From: SAR324 cluster bacterium
GTDB taxonomy: Bacteria > SAR324 > NAC60-12
Length of the DNA: 51,366 nt
Assembly (NCBI GenBank): GCA_015231825.1
Contig: JADGAV010000034.1
Location: 1,248 to 52,613 of the forward strand
Direction: 5' to 3'
Shown piece after piece: positions 1-8,868 of the stretch. Below the pieces are notes generated by a model that saw only the letters and a program-made list of their open reading frames with translations, was not told the DNA's origin and did no database searches. The stretch's first letter is position 1. Each line of letters starts with the position of its first letter. Both the position numbers and the translations under genes were made by a program.

Positions 1-599
1 AGATTTAATTTAGGTTTACTTTTTCTGCAAATTGCCGTCATCACCGGTTGCAGTAGTTTCCCCAAAGAGAAATCAAAACTCATCCTTCTCATTCATTGGG
101 AAATTTGATAACGCTTGCTAGCAGGGAAAGAGCTTTTCTTTTCACAGATCTTTCTCTTTTTTCTAAAGAAAATTCGGGCCCTCGGCATAAGGGTAGAGTT
201 GCCAATAATACCGGGGAAAATTGGGATCATGTTGAATTTGCAGTGGATACTTGAATCAACTGGAAACGGCAAAATATCGAATCCCTCTCGGGAGGTGGAT
301 GGAAAACGACGGAACGGAGTGCCGGTTCCCGCATTTTTACAAAATTTTCAGGATTCCCATTTTTCTTCAGTGGAGGGTTGTTTCACATACATACTGAAGT
401 TGAGTCCGGTTCTTTCATCGGCCTTTCTCAAGGATCAGGAATTCGGGGAGAAGCTAGTGCTTGATAGGACCCTTTTTCGTCATGACACTTTGGAACTGCC
501 CTTAATTATTCTTATGCTGAAGTTGAGGGGGTGCCAACGAAGTGGTTTGGGGCTTCTTTTTATGACAGGATGGCAATTGTGATTTTTCCCGGAAATTGA
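1..599 (+). pseudogene. Decayed lipoprotein gene remnant, left end outside window
   Basis: The frame starting at base 1 reads a hydrophobic stretch ending in a lipobox-like ITGCSS, then PKEKS, and stops at 106-108. From about base 102 the frame one position earlier continues protein-like sequence: a Gly/aromatic-rich segment (for example VANNTGENWDHVEFAVDT and GLFHIHTEVESGSFIGLSQG) interrupted by in-frame stops at 252, 462, 465 and 483, then resumes (HFGTALNYSYAEVEG) and ends at the stop 597-599. One frameshift plus four stops in one otherwise coherent frame suggests a former outer-membrane or secreted lipoprotein. I do not recognise its family. The start codon lies upstream of the window. 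That it is a pseudogene is inference from the reading frames alone; sequencing errors could explain some breaks but hardly five. Confidence 0.55.
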
Positions 600-676
600 G
601 TTTGTAAATTTACAAATTACTGGATTCTGCAAAATTTCCTATTTCTAAAACAAGTTCTTATTCAAAGAGGTAGACG

Positions 677-1885
677 ATGTCAATGCCAAAAACGGTTACA
701 ATTGAAAATGGTGAAAAACAAATCAACATGTTTTCCAAAGAAGAAATGCTCAATCGTTTAAAGCATCTCAGAAAGCACATGGCCGATGCTGATATTGATG
801 TCGCCTTGTTCACATCCATACACAACATCAACTATTTCAATGATTTTGTTTATTGTTCCTTCGGAAGACCCTATGGACTGGTTGTTACACAAGACAAGTC
901 GACTTCGATCACTGCTAACATTGACGGTGGTCAGCCTTACCGACGCGGGTTTGGCGAAAACCTGGTATTTACGGATTGGCAACGTGATAATTATTTTTAT
1001 GCAGTACAGCAACTCGTGAAGGATGGCCGCCGTGTGGGAATTGAATATGATCATGTCAACTTGGAAACTTTTAAGAAATTGGGCAATGCCCTGCCGCATT
1101 CCGAAATAGTGGATATTGGTCAAGCGACTATGAAGATTCGGATGATTAAATCCGAGGAAGAAATTGAATTGATTCGCAATGGTGCCCGTATTGCTGACAT
1201 GGGTGGAGCAGCATGCGTTGAAGCAATCGGAGAAAATGTTGGGGAGCATGAAGTCGCCCTTCATTCGACAAATGCGATGATTCACGAGATTGCGAGAAGC
1301 TACCCGGATACTGAAATTCGAGATACCTGGACTTGGTTTCAATCTGGAATCAATACAGACGGCGCTCACAACCCGGTCACCAGCCGAAAAATTCAGAAAG
1401 GTGATATTTTAAGTTTAAATTGTTTTCCTATGATTGCAGGATATTACACTGCGCTGGAACGGACCCTCTTTTTTGAAAGTGTCAATGATCGGGAACTCGA
1501 ATTATGGGAAATCAACTGCAAGGTTCATAAAAGGGGTCTGGAATTGATTCAAACAGGAACCCGGTGTTGTGATATAGCACTGGAGCTGAACCAAATTTAT
1601 CAGGAACATGATTTACTGCAGTACCGTACATTTGGTTATGGGCACTCTTTTGGAACTCTTTGCCATTATTACGGTCGGGAAGCCGGTTTGGAGCTGCGGG
1701 AAGACATAGAAACCGTATTGGAGCCTGGAATGGTTGTTTCCATGGAACCGATGATCATGCTCCCTGAAGGGATGGATGGCGCGGGCGGTTATCGGGAACA
1801 TGATATTCTGGTGGTCCGAGAGGGGGTGGTCGAAAATATTACAAAATTCCCCTTCGGCCCGGAACAGAATATCATTAAAAGTTAA
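677..1885 (+). CDS. creA: Creatinase (creatine amidinohydrolase)
   Basis: This 402-residue protein hydrolyses creatine to sarcosine and urea in the cytoplasm. It belongs to the M24 'pita-bread' fold and looks like Pseudomonas creatinase along its entire length, including the start (MSMPKT against MQMPKT in the Pseudomonas enzyme as I recall it) and the end. Catalytic His231 lies in GINTDGAHNPVT, and the known creatine-contact residues have counterparts at Phe62, Arg64 (SFGRPY), Tyr257, Glu261, Arg334 (YYGREAG) and Glu357 (SMEPM). Length matches the roughly 403 residues of the family. An AGAGG ribosome site precedes the ATG. The gene converges on the polyamine-type ABC transporter, with stop codons overlapping. 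Function is assigned with high confidence because active-site residues, not only the fold, are kept. Confidence 0.95.
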   Translation: MSMPKTVTIENGEKQINMFSKEEMLNRLKHLRKHMADADIDVALFTSIHNINYFNDFVYCSFGRPYGLVVTQDKSTSITANIDGGQPYRRGFGENLVFTDWQRDNYFYAVQQLVKDGRRVGIEYDHVNLETFKKLGNALPHSEIVDIGQATMKIRMIKSEEEIELIRNGARIADMGGAACVEAIGENVGEHEVALHSTNAMIHEIARSYPDTEIRDTWTWFQSGINTDGAHNPVTSRKIQKGDILSLNCFPMIAGYYTALERTLFFESVNDRELELWEINCKVHKRGLELIQTGTRCCDIALELNQIYQEHDLLQYRTFGYGHSFGTLCHYYGREAGLELREDIETVLEPGMVVSMEPMIMLPEGMDGAGGYREHDILVVREGVVENITKFPFGPEQNIIKS

Positions 1886-2736
1886 CTCGGAGTGATGCCT
1901 CTTAGCCTTTCATTTCGGCGACGGAGCAATTCAAGTGTTGTGAGGAGGATTATTGAAAATATAATGAGCATTGTGGCCACAGCCAGGATTGTCGGACTGA
2001 TCTGTTCACGAATACCGGAGAACATTTGCCAGGGAATGGTGCGTTGTCGGAAACTTCCCACAAAAAGGACCACCACGACTTCATCGAATGATGTGATAAA
2101 GGCAAACAAAGCGCCTGAGATGACACCGGGGGTAATCAAAGGCACGGTGATCTGAAAGAAAATTCGGGTCGGTGTCGCACCCAGGCTGGCTGCTGCACGA
2201 ATCAGCGAATTGTCAAAACCAACCAGCGTCGCGGTCACGACGATCACCACGAAAGGAGTTGCCAGGGCTGCATGAGAGAGGATAACGCCGAGATGAGTGC
2301 CCTGCAGCCCGATTCGTGAGTAAAAAAAGAACATTCCTGCTGCTGCAATGATGAGGGGAACGATCATGGGTGAGATCAAGATTGCCATCACCGGTGTGCG
2401 AAAGGGAAAACGCGGATTGCTCAGGCCCAGGGCCGCAAGGGTGCCTAAAAATGTTGATATCAGAGTTGAAAAGATGGCGATGATGAAACTGTTGCTGATG
2501 GATCCCAACCAGTTCTCATTCGTGAAAAAATCTTCGTACCAACGTAAGGAAAAACCTGCCGGGTCCAAACTCAGCATTTCTTTTGTGAATGAAAAATAAG
2601 GACTCGCGTTGAACGACAGCGGCATGATCACAATGATTGGAAAAATCAGGAAAAAGAAAATGCAGCCGCAGATAAAGCGGAACAGGTAATGCCAGATTTT
2701 TTCACCTAATGTAGCGTAGACAGGTAGACTAGACAT
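1882..2736 (-). CDS. ABC transporter permease, PotC-like
   Basis: A 284-residue inner-membrane permease of the spermidine/putrescine (PotC) type. About six hydrophobic segments are visible, the first at residues 15-40. The EAA-type loop that docks the ATPase is at roughly 180-205 (AAASLGATPTRIFFQITVPLITPG). It begins two bases after the stop of the partner permease, so the two are translated together. Its stop codon overlaps that of the convergent creatinase gene within the sequence TTAA at 1882-1885. The substrate cannot be read from the permease; polyamine, creatine or another cationic amine are possible. Confidence 0.92.
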   Translation of the reverse strand: MSSLPVYATLGEKIWHYLFRFICGCIFFFLIFPIIVIMPLSFNASPYFSFTKEMLSLDPAGFSLRWYEDFFTNENWLGSISNSFIIAIFSTLISTFLGTLAALGLSNPRFPFRTPVMAILISPMIVPLIIAAAGMFFFYSRIGLQGTHLGVILSHAALATPFVVIVVTATLVGFDNSLIRAAASLGATPTRIFFQITVPLITPGVISGALFAFITSFDEVVVVLFVGSFRQRTIPWQMFSGIREQISPTILAVATMLIIFSIILLTTLELLRRRNERLRGITPS

Positions 2737-2738
2737 TT

Positions 2739-4025
2739 TTAACCCAATTTCATATTGTCGATTCCTACGATTTTGTCGTAGAGCAGATAGAGAGCCAAAA
2801 CCAGTAGCAGCAATAATGCTCCCAATGCCGCCGCTAAGCCCCAGTTCAGTGAAGTTGAAATATGATAGGCGATAAAATTGCTGATAAACGTGCCATCAGT
2901 CCCTCCTACAAGAGCCGGTGTGATATAATAACCAATTGCAAGAATGAAAACGAGAATTCCTCCTGCACCTATTCCCGGTATTGTATTGGGCATGTAAATT
3001 CTTCGAAATGCCGTGAAGGGTGTTGCACCCAGAGAGCGGGCGGCCCTCATGAAATCTGGTGGAATTGTTTTCATCACGCTGAAGAGAGGCAATACCATGA
3101 AAGGCAGAAGAATATGAGTCATGGCAATGACTGTGCCTGTCGAATTGTGTATCAATGACAATCTGTTGGAACTGTCAATGATATTTAAAGCGACCAGAAA
3201 ATCATTGATAATCCCCTCCTTCTGAAGCAGTGCAATCCATGAGCTCGTGCGCACCAGCAGAGAAGTCCAGAAGGGGAGAAGCACCAGTATCATCAGCAGA
3301 TTACTGATTCGGGTTGGCAGGGAAGCAAGTAAAAAAGCGATGGGATAGCCGAGCAGGACGGTCATCAGAGTTATAAAAAAGCTCAGTAATAAAGTCCTGC
3401 CAAACAGGTTGACGTAAATTCTTTCATTTTCCGGCTTAAAAACAGCTTCCCCTTTTTCATTGGTCTCTGCATCAAAGGCTGCTAGATAGTACGAGGCTGT
3501 CCGGATTCCGCTTTCCCGTTTTAGAACTTGCCAGAATTTGATATTACCCCATTTTTTATCAATCTTGATCAATTCTTTGCGGTATGATTCGACCTTGTCG
3601 GCTTTGAGTCTTTGCACCCTGCGCGCTGATTTTCTGAACAAACTGGAAAAACCTGAATATTCATAATTCAACCGTTTACCGGTTCGATTTATCGTTTTCG
3701 ATTTTGCTCCTTTTTTAATATCGGCAGCCAGTGCGGCATAGACTGCTTCATTTGGAAGTTCTCCGGATTGCTCGTTCCAGTTTTGAAGCAACTTGGTTGT
3801 CTGAGGGAGCTCTGAGGGAACTATCGTGTTGTCTATACTTCGCAGCAGCATGTCTCCGATAGGAAACAGAAAGCTAAACAGAATAAATAAAAAGAGTGGG
3901 GCAACCAGAGACAATGCAACTATTTTCTGGCGTCGTAAAGTCCGTTGCAGACTAACTTTTAGGGGGACGCCATCAGCAGTTGTTAACGGTTGTTCTATAT
4001 TTGAAGCCGAATCAATTTGAGCCAT
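2739..4025 (-). CDS. ABC transporter permease, PotB-like with long periplasmic insert
   Basis: A 428-residue inner-membrane permease of the PotB type. The first transmembrane segment is at about 33-56. Some 150 mostly polar and basic residues follow before the second at about 205-228, longer than the roughly 280-residue classical PotB and presumably a periplasmic domain. The EAA loop is at about 330-350 (AARSLGATPFTAFRRIYMPNT). It lies 123 bases after the binding-protein gene, across a hairpin, and two bases before the PotC-like gene. Ribosome binding signal is weak (about AAACCT before the ATG). Confidence 0.92.
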   Translation of the reverse strand: MAQIDSASNIEQPLTTADGVPLKVSLQRTLRRQKIVALSLVAPLFLFILFSFLFPIGDMLLRSIDNTIVPSELPQTTKLLQNWNEQSGELPNEAVYAALAADIKKGAKSKTINRTGKRLNYEYSGFSSLFRKSARRVQRLKADKVESYRKELIKIDKKWGNIKFWQVLKRESGIRTASYYLAAFDAETNEKGEAVFKPENERIYVNLFGRTLLLSFFITLMTVLLGYPIAFLLASLPTRISNLLMILVLLPFWTSLLVRTSSWIALLQKEGIINDFLVALNIIDSSNRLSLIHNSTGTVIAMTHILLPFMVLPLFSVMKTIPPDFMRAARSLGATPFTAFRRIYMPNTIPGIGAGGILVFILAIGYYITPALVGGTDGTFISNFIAYHISTSLNWGLAAALGALLLLLVLALYLLYDKIVGIDNMKLG

Positions 4026-4097
4026 AGGTTTAGACAGTCTAGTTGATTAAAATCAGTCTTCGCCGGCGACTTGAGAAAACAAAACCGGAATCACTCT

Positions 4098-4137
4098 GGG
4101 AAAACAAAGATTGAAGTTCACTAAGAACTCCAATCTT
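4098..4137 (-). terminator. Hairpin with T-rich tail after the binding-protein gene
   Basis: AAGATTG (4107-4113) pairs with CAATCTT (4131-4137) and AGTTC (4115-4119) with GAACT (4125-4129), with one mismatch and a five-base loop. Read on the minus strand the stem is followed by TTTGTTTT. It sits 11 bases past the binding-protein stop codon and before the permease genes, so it probably acts as a partial terminator or 3'-end stabiliser that makes the binding protein more abundant than the permeases. Confidence 0.7.
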
Positions 4138-4148
4138 CAATTTAAAAA

Positions 4149-5243
4149 TTAGTTTGCCAACCATGCCTGGAATCGTTCATCCATGTCATCACGATTGTCA
4201 GCCCACCACTCATAGTTGAAGAGCAGTGTGTGCTTGGAATTGGCTGGAGCTGTTGGCATATGAGGCTTCATATCGATGCCCAGTTCTGCGTGTTTCCCGA
4301 CTTTTGGTGCCGATGAAGCACGAGCAGGACCATAAGAAATGAATTTGGCTTGATCAGCAAGACGTTGTGTGTCGGTTGCCCATTTAAGATACTTCATAAC
4401 TGCTGCCTTGTTCTTTGTGCCTTTGGGTACAACCCAACCGTCTAAATCGAAAACCTGCCAGTCCCACATCATACCGATCGGCTGCTTTTCAACTTCGATT
4501 GCATTGAACAAACGTCCGTTGTAAGCAGAAGCAATTACCACTTCACCGTCTGCCAGCAATTGCGGAGGCTGAGCACCTTTGGTCCACCAGACAACCTGTG
4601 ATTTAATTGTATCCAGCTTTTTAAATGCACGGTCAATCCCTTCAGGCGTGCTCAGGGTTTCGTATACTTTTTCCACAGGAACGCCATCGGCCAGCAATGC
4701 CCACTCGAGATTGCCGATTGGTTTTTTTTCTAAAGAACGCTTGCCTGGGATTTTATTCAGGTCAAAGACATCGGCAATTGAAGTTGGCGGAGTCTTGACT
4801 TTGTCTTTTCTGTAACCAAATGTCGTGGAATAGACAATTTGAGGAATGAAACAGGGGGTAACAATTAAATTCCCAAAATCTTTGGACGCGGGGGTTCCAT
4901 CAGGGGCTGCCGCCAAATCCTTGTCTGCATCAATTTCTTCAACGATTCCTTCGTCACAAAGCGAAATAGCATCAGCGGCGACTACGTCGACGAGGTCCCA
5001 TGTGACATTGCCGGCTTCAGATTGAGCACGAAGTTTTGCGGCTCCTTCCGCAGCAGAGTCGTCATTGACGATTTTGATATCGGGATTGGCTTTCATGTAA
5101 GGTTCGTGGTAAGCCTTTTGCTGACTGGCAGTATAAGCTCCTCCCCATGAGACTACGACCAGGGTTGTTTCTGCCAGTGCGATTCCTGACATCCAGCTCA
5201 AACTGACCATGATTACCAAGACTTGTTTCAATAATTTACTCAT
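4149..5243 (-). CDS. Polyamine-type ABC transporter substrate-binding protein
   Basis: A 364-residue periplasmic solute-binding protein of the spermidine/putrescine (PotD/PotF) family. A Sec signal peptide covers about residues 1-24, with cleavage near ALA-ETT. The mature protein opens with the family's TLVVVSWGGAYT strand. Phrases such as VVIASAYNGRLF and DGWVVPKGTKNKAAVMKYLKW are typical of the type-II binding-protein fold. The start is supported by GGAGA upstream. It is the second gene of a potA-type operon. Ligand is not determinable by eye; the neighbouring creatinase makes creatine an attractive candidate, but that is inference. Confidence 0.9.
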   Translation of the reverse strand: MSKLLKQVLVIMVSLSWMSGIALAETTLVVVSWGGAYTASQQKAYHEPYMKANPDIKIVNDDSAAEGAAKLRAQSEAGNVTWDLVDVVAADAISLCDEGIVEEIDADKDLAAAPDGTPASKDFGNLIVTPCFIPQIVYSTTFGYRKDKVKTPPTSIADVFDLNKIPGKRSLEKKPIGNLEWALLADGVPVEKVYETLSTPEGIDRAFKKLDTIKSQVVWWTKGAQPPQLLADGEVVIASAYNGRLFNAIEVEKQPIGMMWDWQVFDLDGWVVPKGTKNKAAVMKYLKWATDTQRLADQAKFISYGPARASSAPKVGKHAELGIDMKPHMPTAPANSKHTLLFNYEWWADNRDDMDERFQAWLAN

Positions 5244-5316
5244 ACTTTTTCTCCAATATAATGACGTTGATGTTTAAAATTCGTTTTTCAACGAATTTGG
5301 GACTAGTCTTACACTT

Positions 5317-6414
5317 TCAATCGGATTGATCCAGTGCTCGACAATCTTCTACGTTCCAGCCGATCCTTGCTGTTTCACCAGTTTTAAGAAGGGCATGGGT
5401 TGAAGAATTGGGAATTTTTACAATGAAATCATCGTGTCCGCATACGCTGACACGAGTGCGAATATGATCACCAAGGTAGATCAATTCTTTGACTTGGGCA
5501 TCGAACATATTTGGCAGGCTCCCGGGTTCCGGATTGACGGTCACCCGTTCAGGGCGCAAGGAAAGAGTCGTTCGTTTCCCAACCCCATCAATATTGATCG
5601 GATTAGCTTGAATCGTTCCGTGCCCACCGTCTATTTCAACCTTGCAGCTGTCGCCAGATGCTTCTAGGACTGTGCCGAAAAGCCGATTGTTTTCTCCAAT
5701 GAAATTAGCCACGAATGCATTCTCAGGACGTTCATACAAAATGTCCGGCGGATCCAGTTGCTGAATCACTCCTGCGTCAAAAATTGCCACACGGTTTGAC
5801 ATGGTCAATGCTTCACTTTGATCGTGAGTTACGTAAACCACGGTAACACCAAGATTTTCGTGAATGTGCTTGATTTCATACTGCATTTGCTCACGCAGGT
5901 TTTTATCCAACGCGCCCAGTGGCTCGTCCATTAAAACGAGCTCCGGATCAAACACCAAGGCTCGTGCAACAGCGACACGCTGTTTTTGACCTCCGGAAAG
6001 CTGTCCCGGTCGCCGGTCCCCAAATCCTTCAAGCTGAACCATCTCGAGGGCTTTTTTTACCCGTTGCTCTCGTTCAGGTTTTTGCATTCTTCGGACTTCC
6101 AGGGGAAACGCCAGGTTTTCAGAAATTGTCATGTGTGGAAAAAGAGCATAGTTTTGAAAAACCATGCCGATTCCCCGTTTGTGAGGAGGGATGTGGTTTA
6201 TCGGACGATCGTCAAGGTAGATTTCTCCATGGGTGGCGGGTTCAAATCCAGCGAGCATCATCAAGCAAGTCGTTTTCCCTGATCCGGATGGCCCAAGCAT
6301 TGTCAAAAATTCACCACGCGCGACGTTCATATTGAGGCTTTTAATTACAAGCGTTACGCCGTCGTAACTCTTTTGTATATCTTCAAATCGAACCAGGGGT
6401 TTATCGTTGGCCAT
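5317..6414 (-). CDS. ABC transporter ATP-binding protein, PotA-like
   Basis: A 365-residue cytoplasmic ATPase that energises the adjacent permeases. It has Walker A GPSGSGKTT at about 41-49, Q-loop FQNYALFPH at about 85-95, signature LSGGQKQR near 139, Walker B LVLMDEP near 160 and H-loop VTHDQSEA near 193. A C-terminal TOBE-like domain follows from about 285 (LSLRPERV). Length fits PotA/FbpC-type ATPases. It is the first gene of the minus-strand operon ATPase, binding protein, PotB-like, PotC-like. The 492-base region upstream presumably holds its promoter. Confidence 0.93.
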   Translation of the reverse strand: MANDKPLVRFEDIQKSYDGVTLVIKSLNMNVARGEFLTMLGPSGSGKTTCLMMLAGFEPATHGEIYLDDRPINHIPPHKRGIGMVFQNYALFPHMTISENLAFPLEVRRMQKPEREQRVKKALEMVQLEGFGDRRPGQLSGGQKQRVAVARALVFDPELVLMDEPLGALDKNLREQMQYEIKHIHENLGVTVVYVTHDQSEALTMSNRVAIFDAGVIQQLDPPDILYERPENAFVANFIGENNRLFGTVLEASGDSCKVEIDGGHGTIQANPINIDGVGKRTTLSLRPERVTVNPEPGSLPNMFDAQVKELIYLGDHIRTRVSVCGHDDFIVKIPNSSTHALLKTGETARIGWNVEDCRALDQSD

Positions 6415-6538
6415 ATCTACACTCGAAAAGATTTAATGCAAAAAATGTCTATGCATGGATCACTGCCGTTTCGAATTTGGAATAAATTTTCCGTTATTTA
6501 TTATTAGCTGGCAGTCCCTGTTCAGCAAACAATTACAT

Positions 6539-6551
6539 AGAACCGGGTTCT
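6539..6551. promoter_or_regulatory. 13-base operator-like palindrome upstream of the PotA-like operon
   Basis: AGAACC-G-GGTTCT is a perfect dyad with one central base. On the minus strand it directly follows a TTGACC (-35-like, 6553-6558), so it would lie between -35 and -10 of a promoter for the operon. The -10 match is poor, so both the promoter and operator role are tentative. Confidence 0.3.
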
Positions 6552-6861
6552 GGGTCAAGGGTTTTAAGGTACAAATAATCCAGATTGCCGTCAAAAAGCA
6601 AGTAATTTTACTTATATTTTAAAGCTTGACATTCTGAATACTCTTTTAAATCTGAGACTTGAATTGAGTTTTAATAGAATTCGAGATTTAAAAAAATAGA
6701 TCTCCAATTTAATTATAAAATGACGTTTTAACGCTTGTTCAACGAACACTGCTTCTGAAAAAAACAGTGATGATCATAAGCCATAAGTCAAAGTGAAGCA
6801 TTAAGTATTTTGATTTCAACAATGAAGCTGTTAATTTTCTTGCACTGAGTTCTTGATAGGA

Positions 6862-6887
6862 GCGAGCGAGCAGGCTTACTCACTCAC
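6862..6887 (-). terminator. Hairpin downstream of aapP
   Basis: On the minus strand GTGAGTGAG and CTCGCTCGC form a nine-pair stem with two G-U pairs and an eight-base loop, starting 20 bases past the aapP stop. No T-run follows, so it is either a Rho-assisted end or a 3' stabiliser. It is built of tandem GAGC and ACTC tetramers. Confidence 0.4.
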
Positions 6888-6906
6888 TTTCTGAAGAGAA
6901 AAATTA

Positions 6907-7692
6907 TCAATGGGCGAGAATCTGACTGAGGAATAGTTTGGTCCGATCCGATTTAGGGTTGTTGAAGAATTCATTGGGCTCGTTGCTTTCAATGACTTCC
7001 CCTCCGTCCATAAATATAACGGAATCGGCAACCCTTTTTGCAAATCCCATCTCATGGGTGACGCAAAGCATCGTCATCCCTTCTTCGGCTAATTCCACCA
7101 TCACATCCAATACCTCTGCAATCATTTCAGGATCAAGTGCCGAGGTCGGTTCATCAAAAAGCATGATTTTCGGATTCATGCAGAGACTGCGGGCGATTGC
7201 GACCCGCTGCTGCTGTCCACCTGAAAGTTGTCCTGGAAATTTGCGGGCCTGTTCAGGAATCTTGACTCGTTCCAAAAAATTCATCCCAATTTCTTCTGCC
7301 TCTTTTCTGGGCATTTTGCGAACCCAGATTGGAGCGAGGGCACAATTTTCAAGGTTAGTCAGGTGAGGGAACAGATTAAAATGCTGAAATACCATGCCGA
7401 CTTCTTTACGGATGAGCTCGATGTGCTTTAAATCGCCGGTCAATTCAATACCATCGACAATGATTTTGCCTTTTTGATGCTCCTCCAGGCGATTGATACA
7501 ACGGATCAATGTCGATTTTCCTGATCCAGAAGGGCCACAGATTACAATCCGTTCTCCTTTTTTCACACTGAGGTTAATATTCTTCAAGACATGGAATTCT
7601 CCATACCATTTATGCATTTCTTTAATCTGAATGATATCATCGTCCTCCCTGGAGGATCTAACTTGGTTTTGATCTGTTTGAACTTCAGTCAT
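6907..7692 (-). CDS. aapP: General L-amino acid ABC transporter ATP-binding protein AapP
   Basis: A 261-residue ATPase of the polar amino-acid uptake family. Walker [10 protein letters not shown] is near 54-62, Q-loop FQHFNLFPH near 102, signature LSGGQQQR near 160, Walker [13 protein letters not shown] near 180 and H-loop THEMGF near 214. It is the last gene of aapJQMP, 31 bases after aapM. A GGAAAG sequence precedes the start. The N-terminal 20 residues are polar and dispensable to the fold, as in other AapP proteins. Confidence 0.93.
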   Translation of the reverse strand: MTEVQTDQNQVRSSREDDDIIQIKEMHKWYGEFHVLKNINLSVKKGERIVICGPSGSGKSTLIRCINRLEEHQKGKIIVDGIELTGDLKHIELIRKEVGMVFQHFNLFPHLTNLENCALAPIWVRKMPRKEAEEIGMNFLERVKIPEQARKFPGQLSGGQQQRVAIARSLCMNPKIMLFDEPTSALDPEMIAEVLDVMVELAEEGMTMLCVTHEMGFAKRVADSVIFMDGGEVIESNEPNEFFNNPKSDRTKLFLSQILAH

Positions 7693-7723
7693 AGGATCTT
7701 TCCTTTCATTGCTCGTTTAGGAT

Positions 7724-8857
7724 CTATAGTCCGGTATGGAGCTTTTTCTCTAGATAGAGGGAGTATCGAGACATACTAAAACAGCATGCAAAGAAAAATA
7801 AGGCAGTAAACAAATAGATTTCATTAGCCAACCCCGACCATTCGGCATCTGCTAAAGATGAACGTCCAATCTGAAGCACATCGAACATCCCAATGATGAG
7901 GACGAGAGTGGTGTCTTTATAGAGACCAATGAAATTGTTGACGATGCCCGGGATCGAAATTTTTAAAGCCTGCGGAAGAACAATCAAGCGCATCGCCTGC
8001 CAATATTTCAGTCCCATTGCGTCCGCAGCCTCAAACTGTCCCCGGGGAATTCCCTGCAGGCCTCCTCGTACAACCTCTGCATTATAGGCAGCAGCAAACA
8101 AGGTCACCATAATCAGGACCCGCATCAATAAATTGAATTGAGAACCGGGAGGAAGGAAATAATTTAACATGGTCGATGCAATAAATAACAATGCAATCAG
8201 AGGAACGCCGCGGATAAATTCGATGAAGAGTACACAGACAATTCTAAGTGCAGGCATATTGGACGTTCTACCAAGCGCTAGGACCACACCCAAAGGGAGC
8301 GAAAAGGTTATCCCGGTTACACCGATGATGATAGTGAGCATAACCCCGCCAAATTTATCAGAGTCCACGGGATTTAAACCGAATCCTCCGACTAAAAGCC
8401 AACCGGCGATAAAGGGAAAAGCAACCGAATAAACCAGCGCCCATTTTCTTTTCGGAACCTGATCAAAAAGAATCGGAACGGCAGCGAGAATGAGCATTAA
8501 AAACGAGAGATTCACTCTCCATCGCTCAGGTTCCGGGTAAAATCCATAAATCAAAAGAAGGAATCGATTTTGGACAAAAGCCCAGCATGCACCTTCGTTC
8601 GGGTAGGCCATTTGATCCCAACACTCGGTTCGACTGGCAACATTCCAGACCGAATTGAAGATGGCCCAGTTGAAGATCGGAGGAATTGTAACCCAGATTG
8701 TAGCAATTCCTAAGAGCGTTAAGAAAGTATTCAAGGGAGTGGAAAAAAGATTTTTTCGCATCCAGCCGATGGTTCCAATAGTTCCTGGTGGAGGGGGTAA
8801 ATCCGGATGATTACCAGGGGTGTAATTTTCTTTCGGCGTCAAGTTGGCATCGCTCAT
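7724..8857 (-). CDS. aapM: General L-amino acid ABC transporter permease AapM
   Basis: A 377-residue inner-membrane permease. It has the long N-terminal part typical of AapM, including WMRKNLFSTPLNTFLTLLG near 29-47. The EAA-type loop is near 280-300 (AADAMGLKYWQAMRLIVLPQALKI) followed by the conserved GIVNNFIGLYKDTTLV stretch. A strong GGAGGT ribosome site precedes the ATG. It lies 11 bases after aapQ. Together with AapQ it forms the transmembrane pore. Confidence 0.93.
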   Translation of the reverse strand: MSDANLTPKENYTPGNHPDLPPPPGTIGTIGWMRKNLFSTPLNTFLTLLGIATIWVTIPPIFNWAIFNSVWNVASRTECWDQMAYPNEGACWAFVQNRFLLLIYGFYPEPERWRVNLSFLMLILAAVPILFDQVPKRKWALVYSVAFPFIAGWLLVGGFGLNPVDSDKFGGVMLTIIIGVTGITFSLPLGVVLALGRTSNMPALRIVCVLFIEFIRGVPLIALLFIASTMLNYFLPPGSQFNLLMRVLIMVTLFAAAYNAEVVRGGLQGIPRGQFEAADAMGLKYWQAMRLIVLPQALKISIPGIVNNFIGLYKDTTLVLIIGMFDVLQIGRSSLADAEWSGLANEIYLFTALFFFACCFSMSRYSLYLEKKLHTGL

Positions 8858-8868
8858 GGTTGACCTCC

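Larger units (their letters stand above)
6415..6906. other. AT-rich intergenic region between two transporter operons
   Basis: No gene is supported in this 492-base gap. It lies upstream of the PotA-like operon and downstream of aapP, both on the minus strand. Apart from the palindrome at 6539-6551 and the hairpin at 6862-6887 I see only AT-rich sequence without a convincing promoter. Confidence 0.6.

Noticed and set aside
115..582. A 155-codon open frame at the left end
   Set aside because: The composition is not protein-like, and the frame one base earlier shows convincing broken protein sequence; I interpret the region as a pseudogene read in another frame.
6238..6248. GGGTTCAAATCC-like sequence resembling a tRNA T-arm
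   Set aside because: It lies inside the PotA-like coding sequence and no cloverleaf can be formed around it.
6530..6558. Promoter for the PotA-like operon with TTGACC as -35
   Set aside because: At 17-base spacing the -10 reads TAATTG, which is a poor match, so I list only the palindrome.
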